A stretch of DNA of 64,000 nt from Mermis nigrescens (lineage: Eukaryota > Nematoda > Enoplea > Mermithida > Mermithidae): contig JAVLUZ010000141.1 in the NCBI GenBank assembly GCA_036768485.1, positions 4,849,349-4,913,348 on the forward strand. The letters are read 5' to 3'. The notes beneath the pieces are model-generated. The model ran no database searches. It saw only the letters and a program-made list of their open reading frames with translations, and had not been told where the DNA came from. Numbering within the stretch: the stretch's first letter is position 1; each line of letters opens with the position of its first letter. The translations under genes and the position numbers were made by a program. Below, piece after piece: positions 43,701-55,053 of the stretch.

Positions 43701-46700
43701 GCCCCGTAGAATAGAAGTTCAATTTTTTTATAATCTTGCAAAGATTTAAGTTCTTTGACAGAAAACTCTTTTAGCTATAGATAAACAAACTAGGGAACAG
43801 ATACGTGGACCATCCCTGTTCTTATATTTTTTTAAAGATTTTATCCTGCTTTCCTTTTTTGCAATGCTTTACTTTTGCTATTGCTGTCCATTTTTATGTA
43901 TTTTTTTATTGGCCATTTTTGTTTCATGCATACTTTCACTTGATCATAGACCGACTGTACTTTATTTTACTTCGTTAAAGATAAGTATTGTACGCATCCA
44001 AAGAGCAACAGTGAATGCACACGATTTTATTCACATAAGCTTGCGCTTGTTATTCAATGATTTTGAGCTACGAGAAGATGGCAGTTTATTGTCATTGCGA
44101 CAAAGTAATTCATAATCATCGTACAATGTCAGCTTCCTGTCAATATAAATTCCAGAAATTTATTGTTCAGAATTTTTGAAAGTCATTAGATACGCTACAT
44201 TTTATAAAATTGTATCTTATAGTCGGACTTGTAAGCAGATGCACGTAAGGTTAAGATTGGGAGTCTAAATCCCTAGAACTAAAAACTCGGAAACTTTTGA
44301 GAAAAATTAGGCGAAATGAAGGCTGGAAAAAAATTGCTTTTAAATGCTTGAAATTTACTAGAAAATGTAGATTATCATAGTTTTAAGGCTTCTTCAGCAT
44401 TTATACCAGTTTTTGAAGTCTTTTTGGCCTAAAAAGTTAATATTTGACAACCAGAACTTTTTTGCTGTGCATCTATAGTTGGAAGTAAACTGCTACAGGT
44501 ATTACATGGAAACTCGGCTTTATGGAAGTCTTAGACGTCTCGCAGTACGTTTTCAGCATAACGATCGTAAAACAGGTCGTTCTTTGAGTTTTACGGACTA
44601 AACCAAAACAAAAACGAAAATCTAGGAATAAAACGGTTGCAAATTCAAACTTAATTTGCAGACGCTTGTATGCCGAATGCGATGTATTCCGGTAGTTAAT
44701 TTAACCTTCACTCAAATTGTAAGGACTATTTTAGATTGGTACTTGTACGCTTTTCAAATGACTTACGAACTAGCAATGTTGTACATCTATGATCGTAGCA
44801 CGGTTGCTAAACAACTTGTTCCCTGCCAAAATATTACGGTTCTTAAAAGTCTCGCAGAAAGACATGATCAAGAGAGGTTCGGGGAGTTACACCTCACCGA
44901 TAAATTTTCACCCCTCCCCAGAATTTCTTTCACCCTCCTCTCAGAATTTGCGATTTTTCAAAAGTTTACAAAAATTCCTGAAAATTCGCAGAAAAGGCGC
45001 TATTTAAGCGTTTTTAGCTATCTATTTGCTCGAAAGTGTCAATTTTCTTGCGCTTCGCGCCATATACTCCTGTTTCAACTACAGTTTGTTCAACTTATTC
45101 GACTTTTTTACGAAATGTTTTGTTTGTTAGCTCTAGAAAGATAGAGCATCGTCAGAAGCATCGAAAAACGATGTTTTTGACTCGTACCCACTATTTTTAG
45201 GCCCAAAAAAGGCTCTTTAAAATTTCACTCCCCCTGAATTCTTATGCTGTGCATGTATGCTCGCAGACGTCCCTGTGTCTAAGGTATTATTTAGCTTGGT
45301 AATGTATCTAGCACTTTCGATAGAAGCTGGTCTGTGATCAGAAGATTCGTACATTGGAAATATGACATCGCTTGATAATGAATAATAACATTACTTTGTA
45401 CTGTGCATCATAAATCATCTAATTTTGCAACAGTTTGACTTCCGATTACGATTTTGAATATCCGAAAAATAATTAGAGTGAAAGATTTCTAAACAATTTA
45501 GAAAGTTTATTTATTGGATACTTAATTACCAATTCATGTGGCATACGTTTACAGAATGTCCATTTGGACCGACACAATCCTCCTAGTCGCGGAGGTAGTA
45601 TTTCCATGAGAAAGTTGTCTGAAAACATTATTTGGTGCACGTTTTATAAAGACAATTTTGTGCTAAGCCGTGCCTGATATATTGGCTGATCATCTAAAGC
45701 ATCAGCTTTGTTTTTAGACCAGAATTTCACAAACGTCACATCCAATGGCTTGTCCTCGTCGAATCACCGTCAACTCAACAGGATCTTAGTGCAAAATGTA
45801 TACAATGCGACAATTGCAACAATATGTTTAGCGTGTTTAGCTGTCGTCATTATTTGTTACGCTACAATTTTGCGAAGGATCAGGCGATTTCACATTGAAG
45901 CTAGAATTAGAACTGATTTTCACAATCGATGTCAAAGCAAAAGATGCGGATCAGAAAACGGCGTATACAAAAAGCAGATCATTCGAATGGCTGTCGATCG
46001 TGGTATTATTTTTATGTTTAAATTAGATCTGAATCGAGATGGCACAGATAAATATTAAAAAAGTATATTATTACTTGTTAGAAGCGTATCTTAAAAATGT
46101 ATGTTACATATGGTATGTTAAAAATTGTATGTTAAAAAAGCTAAAAGTGTATCCCTTGTTGCTTTGGAGTTTTCTATTCTGATGGTCCGAAGCACTGTTG
46201 TGATGTCACTTAGCACGAATTTAATTTTTGGATGATTTGTAAAAGATGCATAGGTACCATCACTGTTTTTTTTTGTACGAGCCTCTTTGTACATGTACAA
46301 AGATCTCCGGAAAAGTCTTTGTACGAGCGAAAATTTTTTTGTACATATAAGGTATAGATATGCAATTGAATGTACACATTTTTACACACTACTAGATTGT
46401 TATCTGTGACCCGCACGCTTCGCAAAAGGTGTAACTCTGTCCTAAATTCAGCTGGTTATATTAGTTCGGCCCGAAACGCCAAAATTTTCATGAGTCTTAG
46501 GTTGAAATTACACTTAAAATTCGACTTGGCAAGTTAAAATGACTTGTATTACACAATTATAAATAATAAGCGGTTGCAATGTGCTGACTGAATCTCATAA
46601 TAGACACCAATTTGCTTATGAATTTAATACAACGCAAAGATAAAAGCGTCAATTTTATCTTCTAACGGCAGAAAACAGTGCAAAGTTGTTCAATAGTTCT

Positions 46701-49700
46701 TTTTTCTGCATAAAATCTTTATAAAACAGTGGAAATAGATGTAAAAGATGCTTCAATCTGTACAAAGATGCTTACAGATAGATTTTGGAGTGTTGAATGC
46801 CCGCGCTTGGAGCTAAATAGAATGTAATTAAGATACTCGGCGCGAAGCGCCGAAAAATTTCAGGAATTTAGCTAAAAGATACCCCAAAAAACGTTAAAAT
46901 TACTATTACTTTGCCCCAAAAAGTCTTTGTACATTGTACAAAGATGGCTCCGAAAATCTTTGTACGAGCCTCAAAATCTTTGTCTCGTACAAAAAAAAAC
47001 AGTGGGTACCATACGTGGGCAGCAAGAAAATTCTGGGGGGTGCAAGATTTTTCGAAAGTCAAAAAATGGCCTTAAAAATGGTGGTAGGGCGATAAAAACA
47101 CCATTTTTCGACGTTTCTCATCAAACACTATCCATTGGCATCAAAAAATTGCGAAAAAATCGAAAAAAATTTCCAAAAATTGAATTCTGGGGGGTATTTT
47201 GATTTCTGGGGGGTATTTTGGTTTCTGGGGGTGCATACCCCCGAACCCCCCACGCCCAGGTGTGGTGGGTACCATCATGCCCATATCTAGGATCAGGCCA
47301 AGGGGGGTGGACCCAGCATGAATTGGCTTATATATCGGAAAATTCGTCGGGATAGCTAGCAAAAAACGCATTTTTCGACGTTTTTCGACATGCTCTATCC
47401 ATTATGATCATAAAATTCAAACTTTTTTCAATAAAATTTTTCTTATAACGAAGTCTATACAAAATGTCATTTTTTAGTCTCGTTTGGGCCAAAATTATGG
47501 AAAATAACTGCATCAGGCGCGAAGCGCTGAAAAATTGAAGATGTTACGACAAAGACATGCGGTTTTTCCATCTTACCGTGTATCATTTTATCTTTCAAAA
47601 TTTTTTCCCGGCCAAGGAGAGGAGGTGGCCAACCCCATTGAATACGGCCCTGGGTACCATACCCCACGCTTAAGGGTCAGCTAGACAGGTTCTGTCCGGC
47701 GAATTTGAGCTGATGGAACGTTTTTTGCTTTATTTTTTAGGTAAAAAACAGTCAAAATGCCAAAATTTTTCGGGCGCTTCGCGCCGGATCAGTACTTTTA
47801 TATATTTTATACCCTAAAAAGCCAAAAATTGATCAATTTATGTATTTTTAGTGTTAAAAATGATATAATGCACTCAAAATGGATTAAAAATACTTTGAAA
47901 ATGCGAAATTACCAAGAAACGACTTTTTATAGGCTATTTTGACCATTTTGGTCGTTAAAACAACAACGAAGTTTGTGAAAGTTACATTTAATTTCTGATA
48001 TTTTACCCCATAATGCCGACCCTGACCTTGTGCACCTATGCTGGGTACATTTAGACGCTCATGTTATATTTACTTATATATCAAGTGAGCACGAAGCAAA
48101 CATCTTCGAATATACTAGTAGTCTAATGTTTGTAATTTAGTTGCGAAAAGAACAAAATTTTGAAGTATCCTTCTTTTGTGGGTTTTTTAGTATTCTTTCA
48201 TTTTAAGCATAAATTCTAGGAAAATTTAGCACTTAGCGTCAATTTCTTTAATAGGCTGTCCTCCAAGTGCACAAATACAGGAAATTCGAAGTAATTTTAA
48301 TATCTCTAAACGTCCTTTTACCTTGATTTCAATATTTTTGGCGCTTCGCCAAAAATTTTCACCATATGTACATCATTTGAATGAAATTTGACGATGTAGA
48401 ATGGCGAACAAAGGCCATTTTGCACGTTATTACCTGATTTTTTATCTATTCTGTTTGGATAAAAGTTGGGGTTTCACCCTCCGTACGAGTCGTGGATCTG
48501 CGACTGCTTCTGACTTTGTCAAAATTTTTAATTCCTTTTTAAGCATTAGATTTTAAGGCCGGGCAGACCATTATGTGACCTGGAATGGACAATTGACCAA
48601 TTTTATGCGTACTATTTTTCACGCTTTTTTTATTATTTCTGATTATCAAAAAGTAGATTTATTTCAATTGCTTGCTGTTCTTATGTAATTGTATAAGCGT
48701 AAAGCAAGCAGCGTTAAAAAATGAATTTTCTTTTGCCTTATTTCGTCATTTTAATATTCTTTACACTATAGAAAATTATTCAGTTTTAAATCTATGCAGT
48801 TTTTATGTTAAGGGCTGCTTGGAAGCCTAGTTCTTCTGCTATTGAATAACGTTATAATTGCTTAGTTGTACGTGACATCTTGTAATGTTCTAGAAGCTTC
48901 GCTCAATGAATTGAAGACTAATTTGCCATATCGATGGAAATATGTCCTGGTAGTTGGATTCGTCATAGCTGTGGATATTTTATTTCTCGTGCCCTATTCG
49001 TTCATTCAAATATTTCATTATTTTAGCATATCTAGCTCGCGCCAGGTAAATGCAATTCCCGTTTTGATCGTAAATACGGCTGATTTGTCAAGAAATTCTG
49101 CCAATATTTTGGAGGAAACGGAAAATTTCATTTCAAAACGAAACTTGAGTCTATATTTACCGAAAAATGGATAGAATCAAACGAAATGAGCTTTATTGGG
49201 CCAAAACGACTTCAAAAACTGGTATAAGCGCTAAAATAGCATTAAAACTACGTTATTACTAGAGACCTGATTTTTAGGTGCAATAAAAGTTGGATTGGGC
49301 GCAAAAAAGGTGCAAAAAATTCGTTAATTAGGTGCAAAATTATTTATTTGCAAATATTTTTGGCAATTCACTTGCTAAAAACGCTTTTACTCGGACAAAA
49401 ATTTGTTAAATGCAATAAAATTGTATATTTTGATATTGTCACATGTCAGGTTTCGGCGGCAATCGGATAAGATTTACAGTGAAAAAGATCGCTCAAGCAA
49501 ATAATGTCTTCAGTCTTTTATTAGGATTCTCCTCACCAACAAAGGCTTCAAAAGCTGAATTTCTTTGTAAACTTCCAATTTGAAGCACTTATGAAGAAAT
49601 CTTGAATTTTCATCCGTTTTTAGCCTTACTTTCGCCTAATTTTTCTTATAAAACTTCTGATCATTCTTTTTCGTTGATTTTCTTGTAAAATTTTATTTAA

Positions 49701-49933
49701 ACGGAAATTTTTTGACACTTGAACAGGATGCACCGATCGATCCGTCGCACATATTACTATCTCGCGGAATTATACAATTTCTAATAGGCGTTCACCTGGT
49801 ACTGCAGCCGATCTGTTATTTCCGCGTGAAGAATTTTTGTCGAATAATACGAAAAAAGGCGCCTTGCCATTATAGTTTTGAAGAAAAACGGGTCAGTTTT
49901 TGTCAATTCGTTTCCAAGTTGTCACGCTTATGA
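34489..49933 (+). CDS. Rhodopsin-like GPCR, seven exons, gene span
   Basis: Seven exons reconstruct a seven-transmembrane receptor: TM1-TM2 (34489-34718), TM2-TM3 (37572-37794), TM4 (39509-39614), extracellular loop 2/TM5 start (44662-about 44800), TM5-loop 3 (45718-about 45992), TM6 (48866-49045), TM7 and tail (49727-49933). Splice phases agree at the 2-3, 3-4, 6-7 junctions and fit at 5-6. The DRY position reads EFV (FTLNEFVLVHRPLHY) and the TM7 NPxxY position reads QPICYF; both are departures from the class A consensus. No ligand can be inferred; I call it an orphan receptor. A one-base frame break in exon 2 means either a pseudogene, an indel in the sequence or a model error. The introns total over 14 kb and are filled with mobile elements. 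Confidence 0.75.
35783..37076. mobile_element. Fold-back element FB3 in GPCR intron 1
   Basis: The left arm (35783-36033) has tandem units near 18 bp of the form GTGGCCGACAGTCCCGG. The right arm (about 36590-37076) is inverted (CGGGACTGTCGGCCACC) and contains a further direct duplication of about 237 bp. The outer arms share GTCCCGGGTGACCGACA and a spacer with TTAATCAAAAAATTC. The AT-rich loop (36034-36590) contains a segment repeated at about 36118-36225 and 36370-36480. Frames across the arms are repeat artefacts. Confidence 0.85.
37572..37794 (+). CDS. GPCR exon 2 (TM2-TM3), frame break
   Basis: Acceptor TTTTTCAG at 37571. From exon 1 the frame continues IFMNLLLNISIN, but TM3 (VTIVLKSLNVLTALNLLVFT then LNEFVLVHRPLHY) lies one frame over; the exon is 223 bp where 222 or 225 would be in register. 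The shift falls between about 37580 and 37615. Donor CATTACAA/GTTAGC. Confidence 0.65.
38451..38731 (+). repeat. Two tandem copies of a 142-bp unit
   Basis: AGATTTGATG...CTTGAGGCACA repeats at 38451 and 38593 with over 90% identity. It lies in GPCR intron 2. Confidence 0.9.
39509..39614 (+). CDS. GPCR exon 3 (loop 2, TM4)
   Basis: Acceptor ATTCGCAG; joins exon 2 as HYK-QVFRRRIVHGLVGISW, with the tryptophan typical of TM4, then VSFVLVVGGLFVRFYFRD. Donor GGGAC/GTAATA; 106 bp, phase correct at both ends. Confidence 0.75.
40199..41008. mobile_element. MITE-B copy 2, long TIRs, with interior frame remnant
   Basis: Ends TAGCAAAGAAAATGCTCCG and CGGAGCATTTTTCTTTGCTA; inverted arms about 190 bp, closing at CGAAGTATATTCTGCGG and its complement. 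The 430-bp interior differs from copy 1 and includes a frame from ATG 40559 (MSLSRYNHSKCQ) with two in-frame stops (40658, 40733), possibly a transposase fragment. In GPCR intron 3. Confidence 0.85.
41090..43420. repeat. Degenerate tandem array of 266-280-bp units rich in TTTACAC
   Basis: The block GTGTAAAGA-n-TTTTAGT...GATATTACTCGGATATTACGA recurs at about 41238, 41500, 41892 and 42172, with spacings of about 266, 392 and 280 bp. Each unit carries paired GTGTAAA and TTTACA motifs. Beyond 42.4 kb the pattern fades but TTTACAC motifs continue. It fills much of GPCR intron 3. Not coding. Confidence 0.75.
41611..41860 (+). repeat. 125-bp tandem duplication inside the TTTACAC array
   Basis: AAACCACTTTACATCACTGT starts at 41611 and again at 41736; the copies are nearly identical (both contain CGCGCCCAGCTGACGTCCC), so this step is recent relative to the array. 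Confidence 0.95.
43421..44661. other. GPCR intron 3, remaining part
   Basis: AT-rich intron; an inverted GTAGCGCG pair near 43530 (GCGCTAACGCGC) and no reading frame I can support. Confidence 0.4.
44662..44800 (+). CDS. GPCR exon 4 (extracellular loop 2, start of TM5)
   Basis: Acceptor TTTGCAG, phase 0 after exon 3: TLVCRMRCIPVVNLTFTQ with candidate disulphide cysteines and an NLT glycosylation site, then ILDWYLYAFQMTYELAMLYI. The donor is uncertain; a MITE relic starts at about 44875. Confidence 0.55.
44875..45255 (-). mobile_element. Eroded MITE-A-like relic
   Basis: CACCCCTCCCCAGAATTTC at the left and CACTCCCCCTGAATTC with a CTGTGCATGTATGC end match the C-rich side of MITE-A; middle diverged. 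Confidence 0.45.
45718..45992 (+). CDS. GPCR exon 5 (TM5, intracellular loop 3)
   Basis: Acceptor TTTTTAG at 45717. Two or three N-glycosylation sites (NFT, NVT, NAT), then TM5 TICLACLAVVIICYATILRR and a basic loop (RRIRRF, KKQIIRMA). The donor ATGGCT/GTCGAT keeps phase 0 for exon 6, but GGC/GTATAC at about 45972 is an alternative. Confidence 0.6.
46261..47004. mobile_element. Element G of the GGTAC stack (hAT-type)
   Basis: Ends CACTGTTTTTTTTTGTACGA and TCGTACAAAAAAAAACAGTG, inverted. Flanked by GGTACCAT at 46253-46260 and GGTAC/CAT at 47005-47009 (broken by the next insertion; CAT resumes at 47273). CTTTGTAC repeats lie under both ends. 744 bp, non-coding. Confidence 0.8.
47010..47264 (+). 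mobile_element. MITE-A of the GGTAC stack
   Basis: CATACGTGGGC to GCCCAGGTGTG; exact 8-bp duplication GTGGGTAC at 47002-47009 and 47265-47272. Confidence 0.95.
47276..47652. mobile_element. Element H of the GGTAC stack (hAT-type)
   Basis: 377 bp from CATGCCCATATCTAGG to AATACGGCCCTG; exact duplication GGTACCAT at 47268-47275 and 47653-47660. The interior holds GGCGCGAAGCGCTG, the family-E palindrome. Confidence 0.85.
47658..48040. mobile_element. Element I of the GGTAC stack (hAT-type)
   Basis: 383 bp from CATACCCCACGC to GTGCACCTATG; exact duplication CTGGGTAC at 47650-47657 and 48041-48048. Interior contains GGGCGCTTCGCGCCGG. Confidence 0.8.
48866..49045 (+). CDS. GPCR exon 6 (TM6)
   Basis: Acceptor GCTTAG, donor CGCCAG/GTAAAT, 60 codons in phase 0. 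TM6 is KYVLVVGFVIAVDILFLVPY with the proline expected in TM6. Confidence 0.75.
49727..49933 (+). CDS. GPCR exon 7 (TM7, C terminus)
   Basis: Acceptor GAACAG, phase 0. TM7 includes LIGVHLVLQPICYF, then VKNFCRIIRKKAPC with a cysteine that could be palmitoylated, and a stop at 49931-49933. A GT at about 49891 could instead end the exon earlier. Confidence 0.7.
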   Translation, partial: DAPIDPSHILLSRGIIQFLIGVHLVLQPICYFRVKNFCRIIRKKAPCHYSFEEKRVSFCQFVSKLSRL

Positions 49934-51123
49934 TGATTGTTGGAAAATTTACCAGAGTCTATTTTTCTAAGAGCATAAAAATGATTAGGAAAGCGCTGAT
50001 GACAAATTGTTTTCAAAAGTATTGCCATATTTCTAACCTTTCTGTGATGCCATAATGGATGAATCTTAAGAGATTCACGTTAATATGTCAATCCACCGAT
50101 TTTCTCTTCGGAATAGTGAGAAATGTTCAGTTATTTCTTAAAATTTGGTTTTCTTTGTCGGACGCTGTTTAAGATAGACTTATCTTATTTGTAATAAAAT
50201 TAGCATATTTTTCACCAAGCTGCTAAACTTAATCGCGATTTTACTTTTTTAGGTATTTCAGAATCTTGGCTCTGTTCCTCAATTTCATTTTAGATAAATG
50301 AGACTACTCTTGTCCTTGTTTCGAATGTTATTTTTGCAGATTGATACCTTAATAGCCTTTTTATATGTCCTGCTTTGTGGAAATCTACCGCGAAAATAGG
50401 AAAAGTATGTTTGGAATGAATTATCTCAAAACTTAAGCATTTTCGTAGGTGTTTTCACACTCTTTTTCTGCTCATTTTCCTTATAAGGACTGTTTTTAAT
50501 GTATGTATTGCTTTGATTTATTACGATTAGAATACAATAATGCTTGTCAAATGTCGATTGATTACATCAGCTAATAAGAAAAAAACCAAATTTCTATACG
50601 CCGATAAGAAACTGACATTAATTCAAACGTATAGTAAAATATTATTAATTAATCCACACGAGAATTAACTTTTACGTAATTGCTCAGAAAATGTCAAAAG
50701 AGCTACGCTTTTAGGTTTATTAATTTCGTCTTAATATCGACCGATGCTAACCAGTGCCTTAAGAAAAGCTTTTGTTAACAAACATCAGTTCGTTTCTAGC
50801 CTCATAAAAAGTTTGCTCTTGCTAGTTACAGTAGAAAAACTAGAAATATTTAGCACTAATGTTTTTAATACTAGCGATTATATGCGTGCGTACATTTTGA
50901 TCTGTCGCATAGCACCGGGTAGGATCAGCCCGGGATCACTGAAACGAATTTTTTCAACTCAAAATTACTTGAGTAACACAGGAGGTAAAATTGATTGCAA
51001 TTCTTGGTAAGATTACGAGTGTAAACTTTTTCTTTTACACGACACAGAACGATGAGGGGAATGATTAAAATATACATATAATAAACAATTAAAAAATACA
51101 AATATGATCAAAGGATTACTTCT
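49934..51123. other. Intergenic, no gene recognised
   Basis: AT-rich. An 88-codon frame at 50744-51010 has no recognisable features and is not called. Confidence 0.45.
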
Positions 51124-51430
51124 GGCCCGGTTCCACTAAACCTTGACAAGGCTGACAAGTGCTAGGCCGACAAGCTTTCCGGTTCCACCAAAAACTTGTC
51201 CGACAATGACTTGTCACTTGTCAAAACTAGTAAACAAATTCGTAAAATTTAATTTTTATTTTTAAAATTTGTAAATTGATAAAATTGATAAAATTTTTAT
51301 CTATAAAATTTAATTCGTAAGTAAAATTAACTAATCTACCAGTGAGCCGTTCCATTAAATGACAAGTAAAAACTTTACTTGTCAAAACTAGTGAAATTTT
51401 GACAAGTCAAAATCAGGTTAGTCATTTGCC
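51124..51430 (+). mobile_element. Left end of a Harbinger-like element with GACAAGT repeats
   Basis: GGCCCGGTTCCACTAAA, then GGTTCCACCAAAAACTTGTC at about 51180 and CGTTCCATTAAATGACAAGT at about 51350. It parallels the left end of the 1397 element position by position, but the repeated heptamer is GACAAGT instead of GAATAGT. No right end was found. Confidence 0.75.
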
Positions 51431-52279
51431 TCGACTTGTGTTATTTTGCTGTTTTTGTACGAAAAAGAAAGATTTTACATACAAACCAATTCAGCATTGA
51501 TGATGCGAAAATCATCTTATGCGAGGAAAATTGTAAAAATCCCATAATCAGCGCTTTTTCGCGAAATTCTTTTCCTTTTTTATATCAACTCGCAGGTTTT
51601 CTTCTATAAAAATTCATGATTGGAATTTTAAATTTATTCGTGCCATTCGGCAGTCGGCTGAGCTAGATAGCTGATCTGGTCATCGGTTTTTTGCAACTAA
51701 CTGTAAGATAAGACAATCTTATGCGACAAACTCTTCTGTATCCATTTTTTATTGAAACACATATTCATGGAAAAATCGGTTGCTATGGGGGCATTTAGCT
51801 AGAAAAGTTATATTTCTTGAATTTCGTACAAGCGCAAGTCGTGAATACACGTTTTTATATGTTTAACTTCACATGTCAAGATAGTATTTCGAATTCAAAA
51901 GTAATAGCATTTAATAAATTATGTTTACACCTACATATGTTTCTTAATGACGTTTGTAGTCTCCCTGGAGCTAAGATCTAGTCGCTTGTAAAGCACTTAG
52001 ATGCCTGACACCCCTTTCAATGAAGGATCGTATATTTCAGTCATAAAGGCAAGATTTCCAAAGAACTCATCCCAATACGAATAGCTCTAATTTTGGATTG
52101 TTACGCTAAAAATTAATATAAGCTTGCAATATCATGTGTGCTTTGAAAGATACTGTATTCGTTTATAGATTTCGAAAATTAGGCAATAAGCGCGGATAAG
52201 AGATCTAGCCTCCAGCATTCTGAATTCATAGAGAAGATACCGGCGTTTTTGCGAATTTTCAGCTAAGTTGGATAGACAC
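51431..52279. other. Intergenic, no gene recognised
   Basis: AT-rich with no supported frame. Confidence 0.45.
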
Positions 52280-52521
52280 CATAGGTGGGCGGCACCATAG
52301 TTCTGGGAGGGGTGCAAGATTTTTTCAATGGTCAAAAAATGGCCTTAAAAATAGTGGTATGGCGAAAAAAACACAATTTTTAACGTTTCTCATCGAGCAC
52401 TATCCATTGGCATCAAAAAATTGCGACAAAAAAACAAAAAATTTCAAGAATTGATATCTGGGATAGGGATATTTTAATTTCTAAGGGTGCATACCCCTCA
52501 AACTCCCCACGCTCAGGTATG
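52280..52521 (+). mobile_element. MITE-A copy
   Basis: CATAGGTGGGCGGC to CTCAGGTATG; flanks ATAGACAC and ATAGTGAC agree at six of eight bases. Confidence 0.8.
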
Positions 52522-53782
52522 ATAGTGACACGCATAACTTCCCAGAATTTAGATTTTAGCATTCATAAAAAGCGGATCCAGTGAGTCATCTTAAAATCAC
52601 AAGCAATACTTTTTGTATCCGTAGCTGTCATAGAGGGCTTTTGCCCTGTATGCCGGGCTACATAAATGATCCACAATCAAAACGTTCACTTCATGGCTGG
52701 TCTGGAAAGTCAGTCTGATCTGCTAGTCAGCCGGAAAGCTTCATCGTGCTACGACTTTTAAAAGCTGGAATAATGCAAAGCTACCTAAATCTACACTATC
52801 TGGTCAATTTAAAGCTCTTTTGCAGAACATAATTGATTTTGGATTATTTTGACCGTAAATTCGATTTGCCTTATTTCCCCCAAAAACATCCACTTTCATT
52901 GTGGAATTAAAAATTCCAAACTCCTACGTTCGTGTTTAGATGTGTCTTATGCAAAATCTGAATAAACACGTGCTTATATACTCAGACGATGCTTGATCAT
53001 AGAAAATCATTGAACAGTCGATCTTTTATCTGCTCAAATAAAAGTGCTGCCAACGAAGAACAGACTGCAGCTGAAAGGGCGCTTATTAGGTCAGATTCGG
53101 CCGCCCAACATTCATGCTATAAAGTGGCAACGAATTTTTCTATCAAAGATGGAAGAAAATCATAGATATTGATGCTCATTTTTTGACGTTATTGTATGAG
53201 TATGAACTATGGCATATTTTCCGACCTTGTATGTATCTCATGAAGTGCTAATAAGCTTATGGAAATTCAAAGGGAAAACGGTTTAGAACTAAAATTAAGC
53301 AATACTGTTGAGCTAGCAGCAAATCATGGCAAATATATCAATTTCCTCTTCAGATCGAAGTTTTCCTGGAACTTCTTGATTTTTCTTGATGATTGATTCT
53401 TTCCATCTCGGCCATAATGAAGTCGAAGCTAAGTTTTAGAATGTTATGTTGATTTGACATGTCGTGTAATTCTTTTCGCTGGCGTCGAATCGATTAATGT
53501 AATTATTATTGGATGCATCTCAAAGTTAATAAAATTCCATAATTCTTAAATTGTCGTTCAGCAAGTGGGAGGTGACATAAGAAACCTACAATTGACTTAT
53601 GTCAACTTGCTAATCATAGAAATTTATATAAATAAATAAATTTATTCAAAGGGATCCCGAAAAATTCTTTTCAGGAATTTCTGAGAACTTTTTTAAAATC
53701 TGTCAATGAAGACATCTCAGGAATTTTATAAACAATTCTACTGAATTTCATAAAGCTTTATTAATAGTACCTACATACAAGA
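52522..53782. other. Intergenic, no gene recognised
   Basis: AT-rich; no element ends or frames identified. Confidence 0.4.
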
Positions 53783-54255
53783 TGGGTGGATTTAAGTGGG
53801 CGGGGACAGCCGCTCCTCATCGGCCCAACAGAGTTAGCGGCTTAAAAATGGATGTGTAATTTGCAATAATTTTCGGTCGTCGGTGATCATAATTTATCGA
53901 ATTTAAATTTTAAAAATTTTCAACTTCGCGTCACCGGCTTCAAATACAGGAAATCGAACAGTAATTTAAGCCTCTAAACCTTCCGCCTATTACAATTCAT
54001 AAATTTTTTAGCGTTTGCGCCGGATTTTCGTTGAATTCTATGAAATTCAAAGATTTTTTCGCACAAAATTGTCGAAGCTTAAAATTTTTCGAAAAAATGT
54101 TTCGTCAAAATAAGTTTTAAATAAGAATAGACAAAATAAAACGCCTAAATAAGCTATTGCGCCCGATAATGGCAATTTTTTGGACCTATTTCCGACCGTT
54201 TTTGGAAAAGTTGGGGCAACGCCCTTTCCTCACGAAAGTTCTGGATTCACTAATG
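53783..54255. mobile_element. Family E hAT-like MITE
   Basis: 473 bp with exact 8-bp duplication ATACAAGA (53775-53782, 54256-54263). Shares with 59447-60050 the GGGGACAGCCGC start, TGCAATAATTTTCGGTCGTC, the GCGCCGG core and TTTTGGAAAAGTTGGGG before the right end. Confidence 0.85.
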
Positions 54256-55053
54256 ATACAAGAAGGAGCTTTCACTCATCACTCATTAGACAATGAGTCG
54301 ATTCGAAAAAGTATTCCTCCTAGATGCATAGAAATATTGTTGCGCTCTTTTCTTCTCAGTTAGCTTAATGTAGTTGCATACGTCCCGAGTGACATACATA
54401 TGTAGGTACTACTTATATTTTATTCACGCATGTGCCATAAGCTATGTCATAAGAAGTTCAAGTTCGAGAAATATTCTGTTCTATCAGAATGCCGCCCAAA
54501 TATTCGGTTGAAATCTTGTTCGAACGTTTAAAAATAGCGCGAATTCATAAAATAAGGTAACGACCTTGGAAGAAACGCTCTTGATACTTTTGGTTCGCCT
54601 CACGCATGATTAGGGTTCTCAAAATTTGTGGTTTGAGCATCTCCAGCGATTCGATAGTACTCAAAAATAGGAGATTTTAAAAGATGAATTTTCAAATGTT
54701 ATGCAGAATATCCGCAAGCACGCGATTCATGATGGCATCTCACCTCAGGCAGATGATTTCTTTAACACGAATTCGTCTCTGCTCTGATATTGCTCAAGTG
54801 CACTCAAAATTTCGCACTTACTTTTCTTTTATTACAACCTGCAATAAGAAAAAAGAAGTTTGTCGTGTTTCGGTCTGATTAGCGCTGCGTGAGTGCCCAG
54901 TTTTTGGAAGAGGCTATTATTTCTATTTGAAAATTGCGTGTTGTCCTGCGCGTAAAAATACTGCATGCCGTAACAAACTGGAGCTCCATCATTCTGATTT
55001 CGACGAAACGCCGGAATTTCGTCTGTTCTCCCGCTTTATTTTTTCTATAAATA
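54256..55053. other. Upstream of the anosmin-like gene, nothing recognised
   Basis: No supported frame or promoter motif. Confidence 0.4.

Noticed and set aside
44800..45144. Extension of GPCR exon 4 through its long open frame
   Set aside because: The frame beyond about 44875 is MITE-A-like sequence, so the exon must end earlier.
50744..51010. 88-codon frame between the two host genes
   Set aside because: No domain, no splice context and ordinary base composition.
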